A DNA stretch of 64,000 bases from positions 1-64,000 of the forward strand of contig JAGTJM010000048.1 of NCBI GenBank assembly GCA_020747015.1, given 5' to 3'. The notes beneath the pieces are model-generated. The model was not told where the DNA came from. It did no database searches and worked only from the letters and a program-made list of their open reading frames with translations. This document shows, piece by piece, positions 30,831 to 43,732 of the stretch; within the stretch, counting starts at the first letter, position 1; every line of letters begins with the position of its first letter. A program made the position numbers and the translations under genes. Source of the stretch: Pyrenochaeta sp. MPI-SDFR-AT-0127 (lineage: Eukaryota > Ascomycota > Dothideomycetes > Pleosporales > Cucurbitariaceae).

Positions 30831-32897
30831 CTAATTCCGAGGTCCACATATGCCAATTCGCTCCACCAGTAACTCGAACATATCACCGTCAGGGCCACAA
30901 GCCCGGAATTCGCTATTCCAGAGGCCCTCCTTGCCATCCACAGTCAGTTCAAGATCACCCAACCTGGCGCGCAGATCATTCACATTCTGCTCCTGCCAAG
31001 TTTTGGTGACCTCATCCTTTGGATCCTTTTCGTGGCTTAGCTCTACTTGAAGGTTGCGTGCAGCGCGATTAGCCATGAAATGCGTAGTGTAAACCTCATT
31101 ACATGAAACTTCGCAATGCACGCGATTATTAGATATGTATTTGGCAGTGCTCCCAGTCTTGCAGTCTGCCAAAGGGCCGATGAGTTTGAAGAGTCGCAGG
31201 ATGTATGCCGTCCTCGAGACAAAGGGAGTAAGTTTCATAGCTTGGAGCGATTGATTCGCATACTTGGAGACGTACTCGCGCTGTACCCAGATCTTGATGT
31301 ATGATTTACTGGCCGGGTATTCCAATGGAGCAAAGACCCCGAGCAGAGTGGAGCAGTCGTTTTCGTTTCGTGTGCTGCCCCATTCGAAGCATTGGCTTTG
31401 AAGGTGCCAGATATACTGAGATTTTGTGGCCTGGAATAAAACTTCAGCCTGAGCATTAGCTTGATCGATGTTGATGAACGGGCGTATGATGATCTCAGTA
31501 GCCACGACATCTTCCTCGCTCTGCTCATTAGACCAAATCTTCTGGAACACAGAGTACTCAAAGTACGGTTCTGCATCATTTGAAACCCCAGAAGAGGTAG
31601 ATAGAGAGTTTAATTCCATACAATGGCCCTCAGTAGTGGTACGATTGGTCACAGATGTAGGAGTATCTAGCTTGGATAGGTGAGGAGCTTGTGTAGATAA
31701 TGTTCGCGATTTTTCTCTTGAGACTGGTATTTGTGTGGAATTGGCAGGCAAGGCTTGTTTCCCTCCAGTGAGCGTTTCGGATTGGATTGCGCGGGGTTTC
31801 GCAAATCGCGAGTCATGTGCGACAGTTCCTGCTGATAATTGCGCTTGAGTTGGAGACAATTTGCCTGAAGATAGATCACGTTGCTTGGCGAGTGATACTG
31901 ATGAAGATTGATTTTGTTTTACAGTTGATGGCGTACGTCCCATTTGGTTTCCCAGCGTCTTTTCCATCATCGGGGCTGGCTGGCGGTTTACCTTAAGTCG
32001 CATGTCCTCGTTAGATACTAAAGCCGTGGTCTTTATAGCAAGGGGGGAAGCAGACAGTGTCCTTTTGCATAGCTTATCGGGGAGACTTCTCATGTTCCCA
32101 ACTTGTTTTAGGTGCTCTTGCGCAGTGGCTATATCGCTGGTATGTTTCCCCTGTCTTGGTTTGGTGCTAGGAAGTTGTCTTGTGGCGGCAATTAGCCTTG
32201 GAGCTGCTCTTGCACTCTTCTGATTCAAGACTGAAGTGTCATTTGGTGGTCTGCCACGATTCTTTGATATCGCTAACATTGTGGCATCCTGCGCCTTTTC
32301 ATTCGCAGGATCAGAGGCAGCCTGTTGCTTATGTGAGGAATTTGGAGGTATTACAATGCGATGTGTCGCTGAATCTAGCCGTAGACTATTGATCAAGGGA
32401 GGATTGGCAAATTTTTTACCGTTGAGAAGCGTCTTAAGACGACTTCTGTTGAGTTGTGATGAACGCAGAGGTGCGGTGCCTGTTTCTGTGCTCTGACCAT
32501 CGCCATCTACCATCTTTGTTCTCATCGGTGGAACTGCTACCCTTGGGCTGTATTCTTCTTTGTCATAACTGTACTCTTCGTCATTGCTCTCATCACTGTC
32601 CATGACAAATCCTCCTTTCGTCTTTGGGCGCTTGAAGTTTCCTGTTGAGGTTGTTGGTGACATGAGGTGATTTCTTTTCATTGGTGTCTCCGGTGTGATT
32701 GGTTTGTCGCTGACTGACAAGCTGCTATCCACCTTCGGAGGCATTGATCTGAAGCGGATATACTTCGGCGATGCAGAGAAGAACAAATTTGAAGAAAAGG
32801 ATGAATCGCAAGAGCGGATGAGCTTATTGAGTCTGTTTTGTGTGGCGAATGCTACAAGGTGAGAGCGACGTTTGCTGTCTATGAGGTGAATGCTCAT
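30831..32897 (-). CDS. Unrecognised protein, disordered N-terminus and folded C-terminal domain
   Basis: Single open frame of 688 codons from the ATG at 32897. A second ATG at 32744 (MPPKVDSSLS) is an equally likely start. Residues 50-440 are low complexity, Ser/Thr/Pro/Lys-rich, with basic KRPKTKGG and acidic DSDESNDEE patches that suggest a nuclear protein. From about residue 455 a folded domain begins: YFEYSVFQKIWSN, then ATEIIIRPFINIDQANAQA, SQYIWHLQSQCFEWGS, and SYIKIWVQREYVSKYANQ. The C-terminus ends VERIGICGPRN. I do not recognise the domain; its aromatic- and Trp-rich style is that of an uncharacterised fungal family. The gene lies head to head with the THADA homologue. Confidence 0.72.
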   Translation of the reverse strand: MSIHLIDSKRRSHLVAFATQNRLNKLIRSCDSSFSSNLFFSASPKYIRFRSMPPKVDSSLSVSDKPITPETPMKRNHLMSPTTSTGNFKRPKTKGGFVMDSDESNDEEYSYDKEEYSPRVAVPPMRTKMVDGDGQSTETGTAPLRSSQLNRSRLKTLLNGKKFANPPLINSLRLDSATHRIVIPPNSSHKQQAASDPANEKAQDATMLAISKNRGRPPNDTSVLNQKSARAAPRLIAATRQLPSTKPRQGKHTSDIATAQEHLKQVGNMRSLPDKLCKRTLSASPLAIKTTALVSNEDMRLKVNRQPAPMMEKTLGNQMGRTPSTVKQNQSSSVSLAKQRDLSSGKLSPTQAQLSAGTVAHDSRFAKPRAIQSETLTGGKQALPANSTQIPVSREKSRTLSTQAPHLSKLDTPTSVTNRTTTEGHCMELNSLSTSSGVSNDAEPYFEYSVFQKIWSNEQSEEDVVATEIIIRPFINIDQANAQAEVLFQATKSQYIWHLQSQCFEWGSTRNENDCSTLLGVFAPLEYPASKSYIKIWVQREYVSKYANQSLQAMKLTPFVSRTAYILRLFKLIGPLADCKTGSTAKYISNNRVHCEVSCNEVYTTHFMANRAARNLQVELSHEKDPKDEVTKTWQEQNVNDLRARLGDLELTVDGKEGLWNSEFRACGPDGDMFELLVERIGICGPRN

Positions 32898-33802
32898 CCA
32901 AGGCTCTCATTACATAGATAAGGTAAGAGAACTTCTTGTAGATGTTGGTTTCTGTACGTGGGTCCACTGATCAGAACTCTAATTTTTTGATTAACATAGT
33001 GAGCTTCCTGAACAAGTTACCCAGCGCGTCACCAGAAACCGCCTCTCAAAGTCTACAGCTTCATGCAGATTGCCCAAGTCTTACTCCTGCAGATGCTTAG
33101 ACTTCAAGGTCACTAACAGCGATTTGTTTATGCTAAACATAACGTATTCTCTCTCACACTCTTTCTCTTACTATAGCGATCCTCTACGTAGAGAAGGATA
33201 CCATCAAAGAGCACCTCATACTGAGCTACCACTGAACTAGTCGCCACCCCCTTCCCCACTAGACCTTTTTAGGAAGAGGAGACTAAGGGCTCACCAAAGA
33301 AATATCCTAACAAAATTTGTGGCACTGAGCCACATGTCAACATAAGAGGGCTAGAAAAGAATCGACATTCACATAAATTTAACAGGCTTGAAATGGAGAC
33401 AGAGCTCTTGTAGAAGCGACGAGCAACATGAAATTATCCAAATGCAACAATCAAATGCAGGCTTTGACATTTGTATCTTTATTATCGAAAGCATGCAATG
33501 TGCAGTACATGGATTTCTACTTGGTATTGGTGGGACCCTCTGGCTAGTCTGGAGACTTTGTGAAGATGCCCGCACAAAAGTGTAGCATAAAATATTTCTT
33601 CCGGAAATCTAAAGCCTTCTAAGATAGAGCTGATAAGATGAACTAGACAATGCGTGACGTTGAGGGTGAAGGCCACCAGCTTAGTCATCGCTATTAGCGC
33701 CGTAGCCCACATTCCATTTGCTGGTCCAAATCCTCGCCTGGAGGAATTTTGGGGTCCGTGTGCTCCCGATTTGAGCACTCGAAAGGCACCTATTCTGCAA
33801 TT
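32898..33802. other. Divergent spacer upstream of the THADA homologue
   Basis: 900 bp between two divergent starts. It contains ORFs at 33388-33585 and 33654-33923 whose frames do not match the downstream gene. An upstream exon of the THADA homologue here cannot be excluded. Confidence 0.45.
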
Positions 33803-36800
33803 ATGGAGGGTGAATTGCATACTTCAAGTATACCTGTGTCCGAAAATGTGCTACGAGACCTGGCCAAGAATGTTGCAAAAGCGATACCCAACTTCGCAGA
33901 AAAGGACCCTGCCAGCGGCGTGAAGTAAGGACGCAAAGTCTGTGAACTTTTAGTTGAGAGCCTTGGACATCACTGACTTTCGAGTAGAGAATTACACAGA
34001 ATTCTTGACCCCGTCATAGAGACTGCTGACCTACCAGAGTTGGAGACCGGACACCGAGCAGCTGCATCCAATGCGCTGTGCGCAGTCATCGAAAGGGTCC
34101 ATACATCTGGCATCGAACACGTGCGTGCTGCTGTTCTGGACGACTCTATCTGGCTACGGATATTTAATATTTACCTACAAAGATCTGGAGATGCTAAAGG
34201 CAAGTCTATGAGGCAGATACTTTTGCTTCTCACCAGTGTCATAACGAAAGATCCAACTCCACGCGCATTTCAGCTTCGAAAACAAGCTGCAACCACCTTC
34301 TTAGCCGTTATATGCCAGCGACAGGATCGAGTCAAGGTCAAACCAGCTCTTCAAGGCCTAGCACATTTCCTACTTCGGGATGTCGTCTCCATCAATCAGC
34401 TTGTCGACTTGTACGCCGGTTTTTCTAATCGCTCTCCTAGCGGACAGACAGAGCTTGCATCGTCACAGTGTGTATTCAAATCGTTTCTTGCGTGGGTGGT
34501 TCATCATGATACCGCACTATCAGCAGGTCATGTGGTGAAGAACTTCCTTCTTCAGGCCCGTCGCCTTCCCGACTATAGCGTTCGAGCCAATGATGGTACC
34601 AACTTGCCGCTGTGGATTAAACCAGTTGTCCAGACCCTTCATGACTGGCCAGATCGAATGCAAGAGTTCAGAACCCACGTCTTTCCTCATTGCTTCCAGC
34701 CCGGCATTGACGAATACATGCGGTTCCTGTCCTATTTGCATTTTGACATGCACGTACAGCCAATTCGAGGACTACCTAACCAACTTCACTCGGGTGCAGA
34801 TTTGGACAACGGCCTGGCCGTATCTGAAGAGTTTAGAATATTGTTAGCAACAATTGAAGCTGGGAAAGAGCTTACCATAATACGAGACAACGGTATGTTC
34901 TGTTGCGTAGTCCATTATATCCGGCAAAGCTTGCTCACTCTTGCTAGATATCAGACACTGCAAGACCGTTGAGATTCGTGAAGGAAATATTTATCTTCCA
35001 GACCATATTTTTGGAAACTGGATGATGCATTCAGACCCCGAGGTCAGGCTTGCAGGCATGTTTCTTTCCGTTTACTCGACATCCGTAACAAAGACGATTT
35101 CTGGTAGCGTTTTCCGCGCATTGAAGTACAACTTGATTCATTTGCATACGGACACTGACGCAAATTTCCGCCGAGAGATCCATGGATATACCCAAAAACT
35201 TTTCGACCGGCTGAGAGCAAGTACAGCCACTCTTTCAAAAGGCAGGAAAATACCAGGAACTTCGAACAGCAGTAGACTCCCCTTTCCTAGAGAATGTTTT
35301 AGATCAGACTCTCTCCGTTACAGGCACTCACAGCACACCTCCCTTATGGAGGCACTAGCTTTCGTTATTTGGTACCTCCGCTTCCTAGAATGGGAGATGC
35401 GTTCGACTGCATCCTACCAGAGGAGAATCACAGCTTTGCGATCTATGATCATCGTGTTGCGTTCCGGAGTAGATCCAGGAGTGCCCTTTGGTCACCTTTC
35501 GAAGTCAGCGCAAGGCCAATTGAGCTGGGCGCATGGCCTTCAGATTGCAAACACCAGATTGATCCGCGTCCTTCTTGACCTTATACTGGATCCATTTGAT
35601 GATGTCAGAGATACAGCGATATCTGTCTTGCAATTGTGCTTGATAGCTCTACCAGAGTCCCAGAAGGAGGCGGTAACGGCGATGCTTCCTCGCTTTGTAT
35701 CTCGAGCCGAAACTGCTATGCTGCGTACTGGTCGTGCAGATCAAGCAGATGGAGTTGCCCGAGCCTATGGCTTGATATTCTCGTTAGCCGACGAAAGTGC
35801 GACAAAACTACACAGCTCACACTTTACATCTAAGCTAGGCTTGTTCGAACATCTTAAGGAACAATTAGACAGTACCCTTGAGGTTGCTCGCAATGATCTT
35901 TCCGAAGCTGTTAATGGCAGGCCTGTTCATGGCATCTATGCCGCTCTCCGTTACGTCGTGGATCAACCCAGTTTCTACGCTGAATTGACCAACGATTCGA
36001 AAGAGTCGTTTGTGAAGTGGAAACAGCTACAAAAGGATGTCCTGTCAAGCATTGAACTCCTTTGGTCCTATATTTACCAGGTTTTGTGTGCCGACGCGCC
36101 AGAAGGCCACGTCCCTGATGAACTCGAGGATGAAGCTAGTGTTGACACCAAGGAGATCTTGAGCTATTCATGGAGAGCGCTTAAAGAAGCTAGGTAGGCT
36201 ATAAGTTCTACCAACATAAAAGCATTCTAACTCTGTTAGCACTCTACTTCGAATCATTATTTCCAAGGCTCCAATAGGCCATAGTGACCGTATTGTCGTC
36301 TCTCCCGAGCAGTTTGAGAGGCTTGGTCGGCTCTGCTTCATTCAGCTCTTAGAGCTCCGCCACCGTGGTGCATTCTCAACAGTTTCACAGACCTTTTCAG
36401 CATTTTGTCGCCGTTGTGTGTCATCAGACATTTCAACGATTCGTGCTCTGCCAGAGTTGTGGTACCAGGTAAGTGAATACACATAACCAATCAAGAAGCG
36501 GCTAAGATGGCCTAGGAAACACTTCTTTCAATTCAAGACAAAGCAGATGCCATCACTCGGAGATCTGCCGGTATCCCGGCGCTCATGTCGGGCATCATGG
36601 CCGCAGAACCTCCTCAAGGGCCCAATCTCTTCTCTCGCGCTATGAAAGACCTTATTACAGAAGCCTCCGTTGAAGCTAAAAACGAAAACATCGAAGAAAG
36701 TCGTTTGCCGCAAGTCCACGCGTTAAATTGCATCAAAGAGATTTTTACCACTTCAAGGCTAAGTGTTGCATCTGAGGCCTATATTGGACAAGGCCTTGAA

Positions 36801-39123
36801 CTTGCCGCAAAGACCCTCAATTCCAATATGTGAGTGTGAACACCACACTAATGATAACAAATAATAATATCAGCTTAGATGGCCTATCCGAAACTGCAGT
36901 TTGATGCTTTTCAAGGCCTTGATCGAGCGGCTGCTGGGCAGCGACGAAGCGCAGGATTGGAAAGAGCGCGAACGTGGCAAAACCTCTCGCTTTTCCTATG
37001 ATAACTATCCAAGTTTGGTCAAAATCTTGTTCGATCTACTCGATCCGCAAGGGGCGCTGAAGCAATCTATTGAAAGTACGCCTGACAACACCTCACCGAT
37101 GGACCTACACGGAGCTGAAGGAGTCTTTCCTGGACTCCAGATTTTACGCCAAGCAAGACCGCCGGATGCAGTAATTCAGCCTATGGTACAGTCAGTAGAG
37201 AAACTTCTTGCAAGCCCACATTGGCATCTACGAGATATGGCAGCCCGAACAATAGTGTCTTTACTCTCTACAGATCAGCTGTACAGGAGTGCTGTCACGA
37301 TACTCAAAACAAGACCGGACCCACACAACATGCAACACGGGCATTTACTGGCAGTCAAATATATGATCAAGAAGATGTTACAGAATCCTAAACAAATTAG
37401 TGAGTGCATTTTCGACGATTCTGCCTCGATAGAATCCTTATGCTAATTTCTTGCAGCTCTTGAAGAACTGGATACATTGATGGTAGAGTTCAGTCGCGGC
37501 GCCCAGAAATGGTATATTCCCAGTGACTGTCCCTTCATCAGGTCCACGTTTCTCGATATGGTCAGCCTATGCGGCATGAGCATTCTCCAGAGGACAAACA
37601 GCTTTTCGGTACGCCATACCTGGAAAAGTCTCACTACTTCCATATCGATAGGACCTCAGTACGCTCTTGGTGTTAACAGGCGCTCAGGCGCCGCGTTACT
37701 CAGGACCTCCCTAGCGCATGCATTCTTCATCGATCGTGCCATAATTCGTGACCAAAGTCCTGATCTTACACAGACTGTTGGGTATCAAGACATGGGTGAT
37801 GCGCTTGCATTATTATCAACCAGAGACCCTGATACTTGCTCCGTGGCTTTGGAAACCCTCGATACTATTCTTCAGATGGAAAATCTTGGAGATCTAGCAG
37901 GCCACACTTCAATTATACTGATGGGGATTTACCGAGTTGTTCTTTCCGCTACAGAGCCAGAAGTCTTATCCAAAGCACAATCAGTCTTAGCCGTCACCCT
38001 GGCGAGGAGAGACACCAAGTCGTCCTTCTTCAAAGAAGTCAAAGCACAAGACACAATGGAAATGCTCTCCAAGCTTGAAGCTCAATGTCTAGACGGACCT
38101 CCTTCGAACATGCAGTCTGCCCTGTACCTGCTTGGCTACTTTCTCGACTTTGCCTTCCATGCCCACCCTGAACACAACCGCGCTGCTCTCGAAGCAACTG
38201 CGCGGTATGTCCGCCTCCTCCGGATGACGATTATCGACACCAATCCTTTTGACACGCGATTCGCAGCTATTCAATCAATCAACGCACTAGATCACATATG
38301 GGGCGCCGGCGTGTCACATAAAGAAACAGGATCGCTTACACTTGCTCTTTCCTTCATCCTGTACGACCTGCTCAACGACGATGACGATGAAATCCGAGAC
38401 GCCGCTGCCCTCGCTACGGCAAAGTTCCTCCGCGCACAAGGCTACACCAATGTCAAAGACACCGTTCCCATTCTAATTACACAACAGCTCGCAACATTTC
38501 TCTGTACAACGTCCACCACTTCTCCGTACGCTGTGGCCTTATCCCGCGAGTCCCTCCGCCGCCTTACCGCCACCCCGTCTCCCAGCCCCCTCTTTTCCAT
38601 CCCCTTTGCCCGAACACTAGCAGACGAACGCAAAGAAGACACAGCGCTCTTCGCCACGGAAAAGCAAAATCTGTACAAAGACGATTCGCTCGACGCCGTG
38701 CTATGGAGTCGCGTACTAGCTAGCCAAAGGGCAAACAAGGTCCCGCAAGGTCTGCAGGATGGATTGACGTCGTGGGTTCTCGACGGTCTTGCTGTGTTGA
38801 CAGACACAGCGAGGAAAGAGGTAGACGGGAGTTTAGGATGGAGCAGTAAGAGTGAAGTATTTACGCTGGGTATTCGTGCCATTTGTGCGGCTGAAGTCGT
38901 GCTTCGATGGAGTGGCTGTGGCAATGTGCAAGCAGAAACGCGTAGAGCCAAGGTTATGAAGGCACTGCGCGACTTTGCGGATGTGGGAGAGAAAGCAGAA
39001 GTTCATGGATTGTGGCTCGAGAGGGTGGAACGAGTGCTGGAGAAGCAAGTGCTGAGCAGGTTGGGCGCCGTGAAAGGGAGTTTGCTGGCGATTAGTGGTT
39101 GGGAATCGGGTGATGGATTGTAA
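33803..39123 (+). CDS. TRM732: THADA/TRM732 homologue (tRNA 2'-O-methyltransferase partner)
   Basis: Large HEAT/armadillo-like protein with a DUF2428 region. In yeast Trm732 works with Trm7 to 2'-O-methylate position 32 of tRNAs. Proposed exons are 33803-33924, 33985-34892, 34948-36193, 36240-36468, 36516-36829, 36879-37399 and 37457-39123 (1668 aa); all six introns are 46-60 nt and every join keeps frame. The DUF2428 core covers exons 4-6: RRSAGIPALMSGIMAAEPP, QVHALNCIKEIF and WPIRNCSLMLFKALIERLLG. Helical repeats run before and after it. The joins RDNDIRHCKTVEIR, EASTLLRIIISK and QITLEELDTLM support the introns. The start at 33803 (MEGELHTSS) is the first ATG in the frame after an upstream stop, but the true N-terminus might lie further upstream. 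Convergent with PFS2. Confidence 0.85.
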
Positions 39124-39358
39124 GGAGAGGGGAGTTCCAAGTAGCCAAAATGGTACTATCCAGAAAACAAATATATGCTTGAAGAACAAAATGGGGTATT
39201 TAATTGCCACTAATGCATCAAATCTCTGCTATGAGCCATCCCATCTCCATCGTCAGGAGTATTCACACTATACGCCAGGGCTCTTTTCCATAATCCGACA
39301 CTACAAGTTGTACAATTGGCGTTGAGCAAACGCCAGAAGTGAAAACAAAAGACAGTCT

Positions 39359-41412
39359 TTATCTAGCCTTTCGATAACGTCCCTGGCTCATCTCCATCTT
39401 CAGCGCGTCTTGCTGGTCAGGTAATGGCGCCCTCTTCCGTGCGCCAGTTGGGTCATTAGCTTGGTTTTGCCCACCAACAGGTCCTCCATTCCCATAGACT
39501 TGTTGTTGCTGTGGAGTAGGTGTCCACCCTGGCGGCGGTCCCGCCATACCGCTAGGTGGTGGTGGAAACCCTGGGAATCCAGGTGGCGGCACCCCAGGTG
39601 GGAGAGGGGGCATTGCAGACATTCCAGGTGGCATTCCAGGCGGCATGCCAGGTGGAAATGCAAAGTTTGGTGGAGGAAAGGGCGGTTGGCCACTAGCATT
39701 GGGAGGTAGAGAGCCATGGGGTATGGGAGGTGGCGGTAAAGCGCCAGACTGAATGAGCTGTGCTAAACGCGTGGGGTCCATGCCTGTGAAGGGTAGAGGT
39801 GGACCACCTGTGCTTGGTTGTGGTGGGAATGGCAAGCCTGCTGGTAGTTGTAAGGGCAAAGGTGGAGCTGGAACGCCACCAATGCCAGGTAGAGCGCTCG
39901 ATGTGCCATCTGGGGGAGCGCTGAGGCCTGGTAACGATAGACCTGGAGGCAGGAAAGGAAGTCCACCAGGGTTCTTTGACGGTAATTTCTGATCGACGAG
40001 ACCTTCTGCTTCGTCTTCTGCTTCTTGCTCCTCCTCCTCTTGCTTTTGCCGCCGGCCTTGGCCTCGGTCGTATGTTCCCTGAGCCTCAGCGGCTGCTTGG
40101 CCAATGTGGTAACGGTCGTTGACATAGTTTGTATCGCCTGGCCGAGGACGCGTCCAAAATCGAGTTACACGATCGTTGGAACCAGATGCTAGGATGTGGC
40201 CGAGGGGATGCCAGTCCATTGTCCATACTGTAAAGTCGTGGGCGTATTGCATGCTGTGTGCAGGGTAAATGGTTTGTGAGGGGGCGTTTTGGGAGTCGGC
40301 GGCGTCGTAGGGCGATATCGAGGGCGGTACTCCCGCTGGGGGATTCTGCTCGTCGAGTAGGTAGTGATGGATGCTGCCGTCGACGCCACCTGTTGAGAGG
40401 AGGTTCTTGTGCATGGGATGCCATGCCATTGTGATGATGTCCTTCTCGTGGCCTTTTAGCAGCAAGACGTCGCGCATCATTCGAAGATCAAAGATGCGGG
40501 CTGTGTGATCACGGGCGCATGTTGCTAGCATGTTACCTTGGACAGGCTCGAACATGGTTTTTGATATTGGGTTCTTATGTCCATGAAGGGTAGTGAGACA
40601 TCGACCTGTCCGCGGATCCCAGAACTTGACTTGGTGATCCTTGGACCCTGACACGAGCAGTCCCTTGTGAGGATGCCAATCGACCGACTTTACTTCCCAC
40701 CCGTGCCCTGTCAGCGTTGATTCCTCCGTACTTGAAGCGAAATCCCAGATCTTCAGCGTGGTGTCGTCGGCACATGTGACGAATTTGGAGTCGGTTGGCG
40801 CTATCGCCAGCCCACGCACTGCTTCAGTATGCGCCTGAATCTCCTTTACATTGTTGAAGTTTGTCTGCCAGTACTTGACTACGCCCGTCTGGTCTGCCGA
40901 GAGCAGCCAGTCGTCGGTGGAGGTATACTCGACGGCGCGGATGGCGGCCTCGTGTGCCTGCATGATTGTCTCAAAGTTGAAGCCCATGCCATTCCACAGG
41001 GTGAACTCGCCGCTGGTTGAGCCGGTGAGCAGCCGGCGGCCTTCTGGAGTCCACTTGACTACATTTATGGGGTGCTTGACCTTGTTGAGCGAGGAATGGA
41101 CGGCTTTGGCAGGTATGGATTCGGCAGCGCTGGCGAGTCGAGACGCTGGCGGTGCCATGTCCACAATGTAGCTTGCGCTGGGTCTCTCGGCCTCGGGCAT
41201 GAGGATGTTCTTGTATCGCGGGCGCCGATTGCGCATCCATTGCACCGTAGTCGCGCCATAGTCGGTCACCGCGCCTGGACGAAGAATAACGTGGTCAGCC
41301 TGAGCTTGCGATGGGCGCTGGGAAACAATGGCAGCAGCCGGTCGATAAACTTACGCTTTGGGCGAGGTCGTGGAGGGCCATCGAAGTCTCGCTGGTGGTA
41401 TTCCCGCTCCAT
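39359..41412 (-). CDS. PFS2: Polyadenylation factor subunit PFS2 (WD40)
   Basis: WD-repeat scaffold of the cleavage and polyadenylation factor, acting in 3'-end formation of mRNA in the nucleus. Exons are 41355-41412 and 39359-41274 (657 aa), joined over an 80-nt intron. The protein begins [18 protein letters not shown] and continues [19 protein letters not shown]. Seven WD-like repeats follow, for example [49 protein letters not shown] and [13 protein letters not shown]. The C-terminal 220 residues are a Pro/Gly/Met/Phe-rich low-complexity tail. This tail is much longer than in yeast but is usual in filamentous fungi. Divergent from the acyltransferase gene over 508 bp. Confidence 0.9.
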
Positions 41413-41920
41413 GGTCAGGTGATTCTGGCAGGAATCCACAGTCTGGCAGTGTGTTCAGAATGCCGCAAAAGCCATGGTGAATTGCACGTCGCTATCCATG
41501 GCCAAACAATCGCGCAGCTTCCAGCAAGGGTCGTGAGGGCTTGGCATCTCAAGCCACTGGTCGCCGCCAGCCACAATTCACGCCCGCCAACGGCCCAAAC
41601 GCTCCCATGCATCCATGCATCATACCGGAATCCCCGCTGAGGGGGCGATTCAACAGAAAACAGAAGCACCTCATATCTCGCAGCCCGTTGCAGCCGGACG
41701 ACAGCCATGGCACGCCGGCTAATTCTCTTGTTGCGCCGTGTCTTGACGGCCAAGTAGCTGCTTCCGTCCCCCCAATCGCCGTTTTCGAGCGTCATTCCAA
41801 TCCCTCGCTTCTTCCACAATCACCTGCAAACCATTCAAGTAGCCCAGCAGGACCGAACTGAAATATTTTTATTTTGGAAGCTGCACTGCAGCCATTCGCT
41901 CTGTTTTGTGTCAATCCACC
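41413..41920. promoter_or_regulatory. Divergent promoter region of PFS2 and the acyltransferase
   Basis: 508 bp between divergent starts. The T/A-rich word ATATTTTTATTTT lies about 50 bp before the acyltransferase ATG. No named factor site could be assigned. Confidence 0.5.
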
Positions 41921-43549
41921 ATGGCTACAGTCACGCAAATGGCTTCTGCCTCTGCCGTCGATATGCCTGCGTCCACTTCCTCCAGGTATCGCGGCAAGAC
42001 GACCGAGCAGAAAGTCAACAGCACTGCTCAGCGCATCCGCGATACCAAATACCGACATGTCTTTGCTACCCATTCGCTAACACGCACTTCATGTCTGAGC
42101 CATGATTCCGAGCAGTCACCCAGCTTTATTGGCTTCAGGAATCTCATGATTCTGGTTCTCAGTATGGATTCCTCGCTCCCAGCTATCTATGCAAACCACT
42201 AACAAGCGCAGTCGTCTCAAACCTGCGATTGATGATTGTAAACTTGCAAAAGGTGTGCTTCATCGTGCCAATCGCACTGCTAGTGCTAATTCTTGCAGTA
42301 TGGTGTCCTCATATGCATCAGCTGTCACGACTATCGACGCTCCGACGTCATTACCGGCTTGCTCCTCTACCTACTCGTTCCTGCCCATTTGTTCGTTACC
42401 TACCTGATCGAGCTCGCGGCAGCATGGCAAGCAAACAGAGCCTACCAGCGGATATCACAAGAAAAGGGGGAAGACACGCCAGCCAAGTACGCTGCAGCAC
42501 TACGAAGCTTCAACTCGACATGGTACATTGTTGCCTTCTTCCACAGCTTCAACGCAGTCGCAAATCTCTACATTGCCACCCAAGTCGTCTACTATGACAT
42601 TCACCACCCTGGCATTGGTACTCTATGCGAGCTGCACGCCGTCATCGTCTTCCTCAAGTGCGCCTCGTACGCTCTTACCAACCGCGATCTCCGCCACGCA
42701 TATTTGCACCCAAAGCAGGCCGACCCGCTTCCTGAGCTATACAAATCCTGTCCATACCCACAGAACATCAACATGAAGAATCTCTGCTATTTTTGGTGGG
42801 CTCCAACGCTCGTGTACCAGCCCGTGTATCCCCGCACCGACAAGATTCGATGGGACTTCGTATTCAAGCGACTTGCCGAGGTCGTTGGCCTCAGCATCGT
42901 CGTTTGGATTGCTTCCGCTCAGTATGCCGCGCCTCTCCTCCAGAACTCGCTCGACAAGATTTTGACGCTAAATCTCACATCCATCGTCGAGCGCATCATG
43001 AAGCTATCCACAATCTCCGTCTTCTGCTGGCTCTGCGGCTTCTTCGCCTTGTTCCAGTCGTCGTTGAATGCTCTCGCTGAAGTCATGAAATTCGGCGACC
43101 GAGAATTCTACGGAGACTGGTGGAATGTTAGTAGTATTCGTACATACTGGACAACTTGGAACAAGCCCGTGACCAACTTTATGCGTCGCCACATTTACAG
43201 CCCACTTGTTGGCCGCGGATGGCCTCCTGCGCTCGCTCAGATCTTTGTCTTCCTCTTCTCTGGCGTACTGCATGAGCTCCTTGTTGGTGTGCCAACACAC
43301 AACATTATCGGTGTTGCTTTTATTGGTATGATGGTTCAGATTCCACTTATCGCTCTCACAGACGTTATTCAGAAGGTCAAGTGGATACAGGGAAAAGTCG
43401 CCGGTAACATGATCTTCTGGATCAGTTTCTGTCTTGTTGGTCAACCATTGGCCGCTTTGCTTTACTTCTTCGCATGGCAGGCAAAGTATGGATCGGTATC
43501 CAAACAGTTCCAGGAAAGTCCTGCTATGCACATATTTCATAGGCGATGA
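41921..43549 (+). CDS. DGAT1/sterol O-acyltransferase-family enzyme (MBOAT)
   Basis: ER membrane enzyme that makes neutral lipid, most likely triacylglycerol from diacylglycerol and acyl-CoA; sterol esterification is the alternative. Exons are 41921-42161, 42212-42252 and 42299-43549 (510 aa). A short cytosolic N-terminus leads into SPSFIGFRNLMILVL and then many hydrophobic spans. NMKNLCYFWWAPTLVYQP is close to the DGAT1 version of this motif. FYGDWWN (about 364-370) is the MBOAT active-site signature, and GVLHELLVG carries the catalytic His near residue 419. Exon 2 is only 41 nt; splices give LVLIVSNLRLM and NLQKYGVLIC. The MBOAT call is firm. The DGAT1 against sterol choice is moderate. Confidence 0.85.
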
Positions 43550-43732
43550 GACGACAAGGGTATTATAGTCCTGTTGCAGGATCAGTCTGACATTGTTTGA
43601 CTTTTTGCTGTATATTCTTTGCACTATTGTTGTAATGAAACTCATGGAACCTTTCTTATTGCATGAACACATGATAGCGATATCGTAATATTAACACCTC
43701 TTCCTGATATTCGAGCATTCGAAAGTATCACA

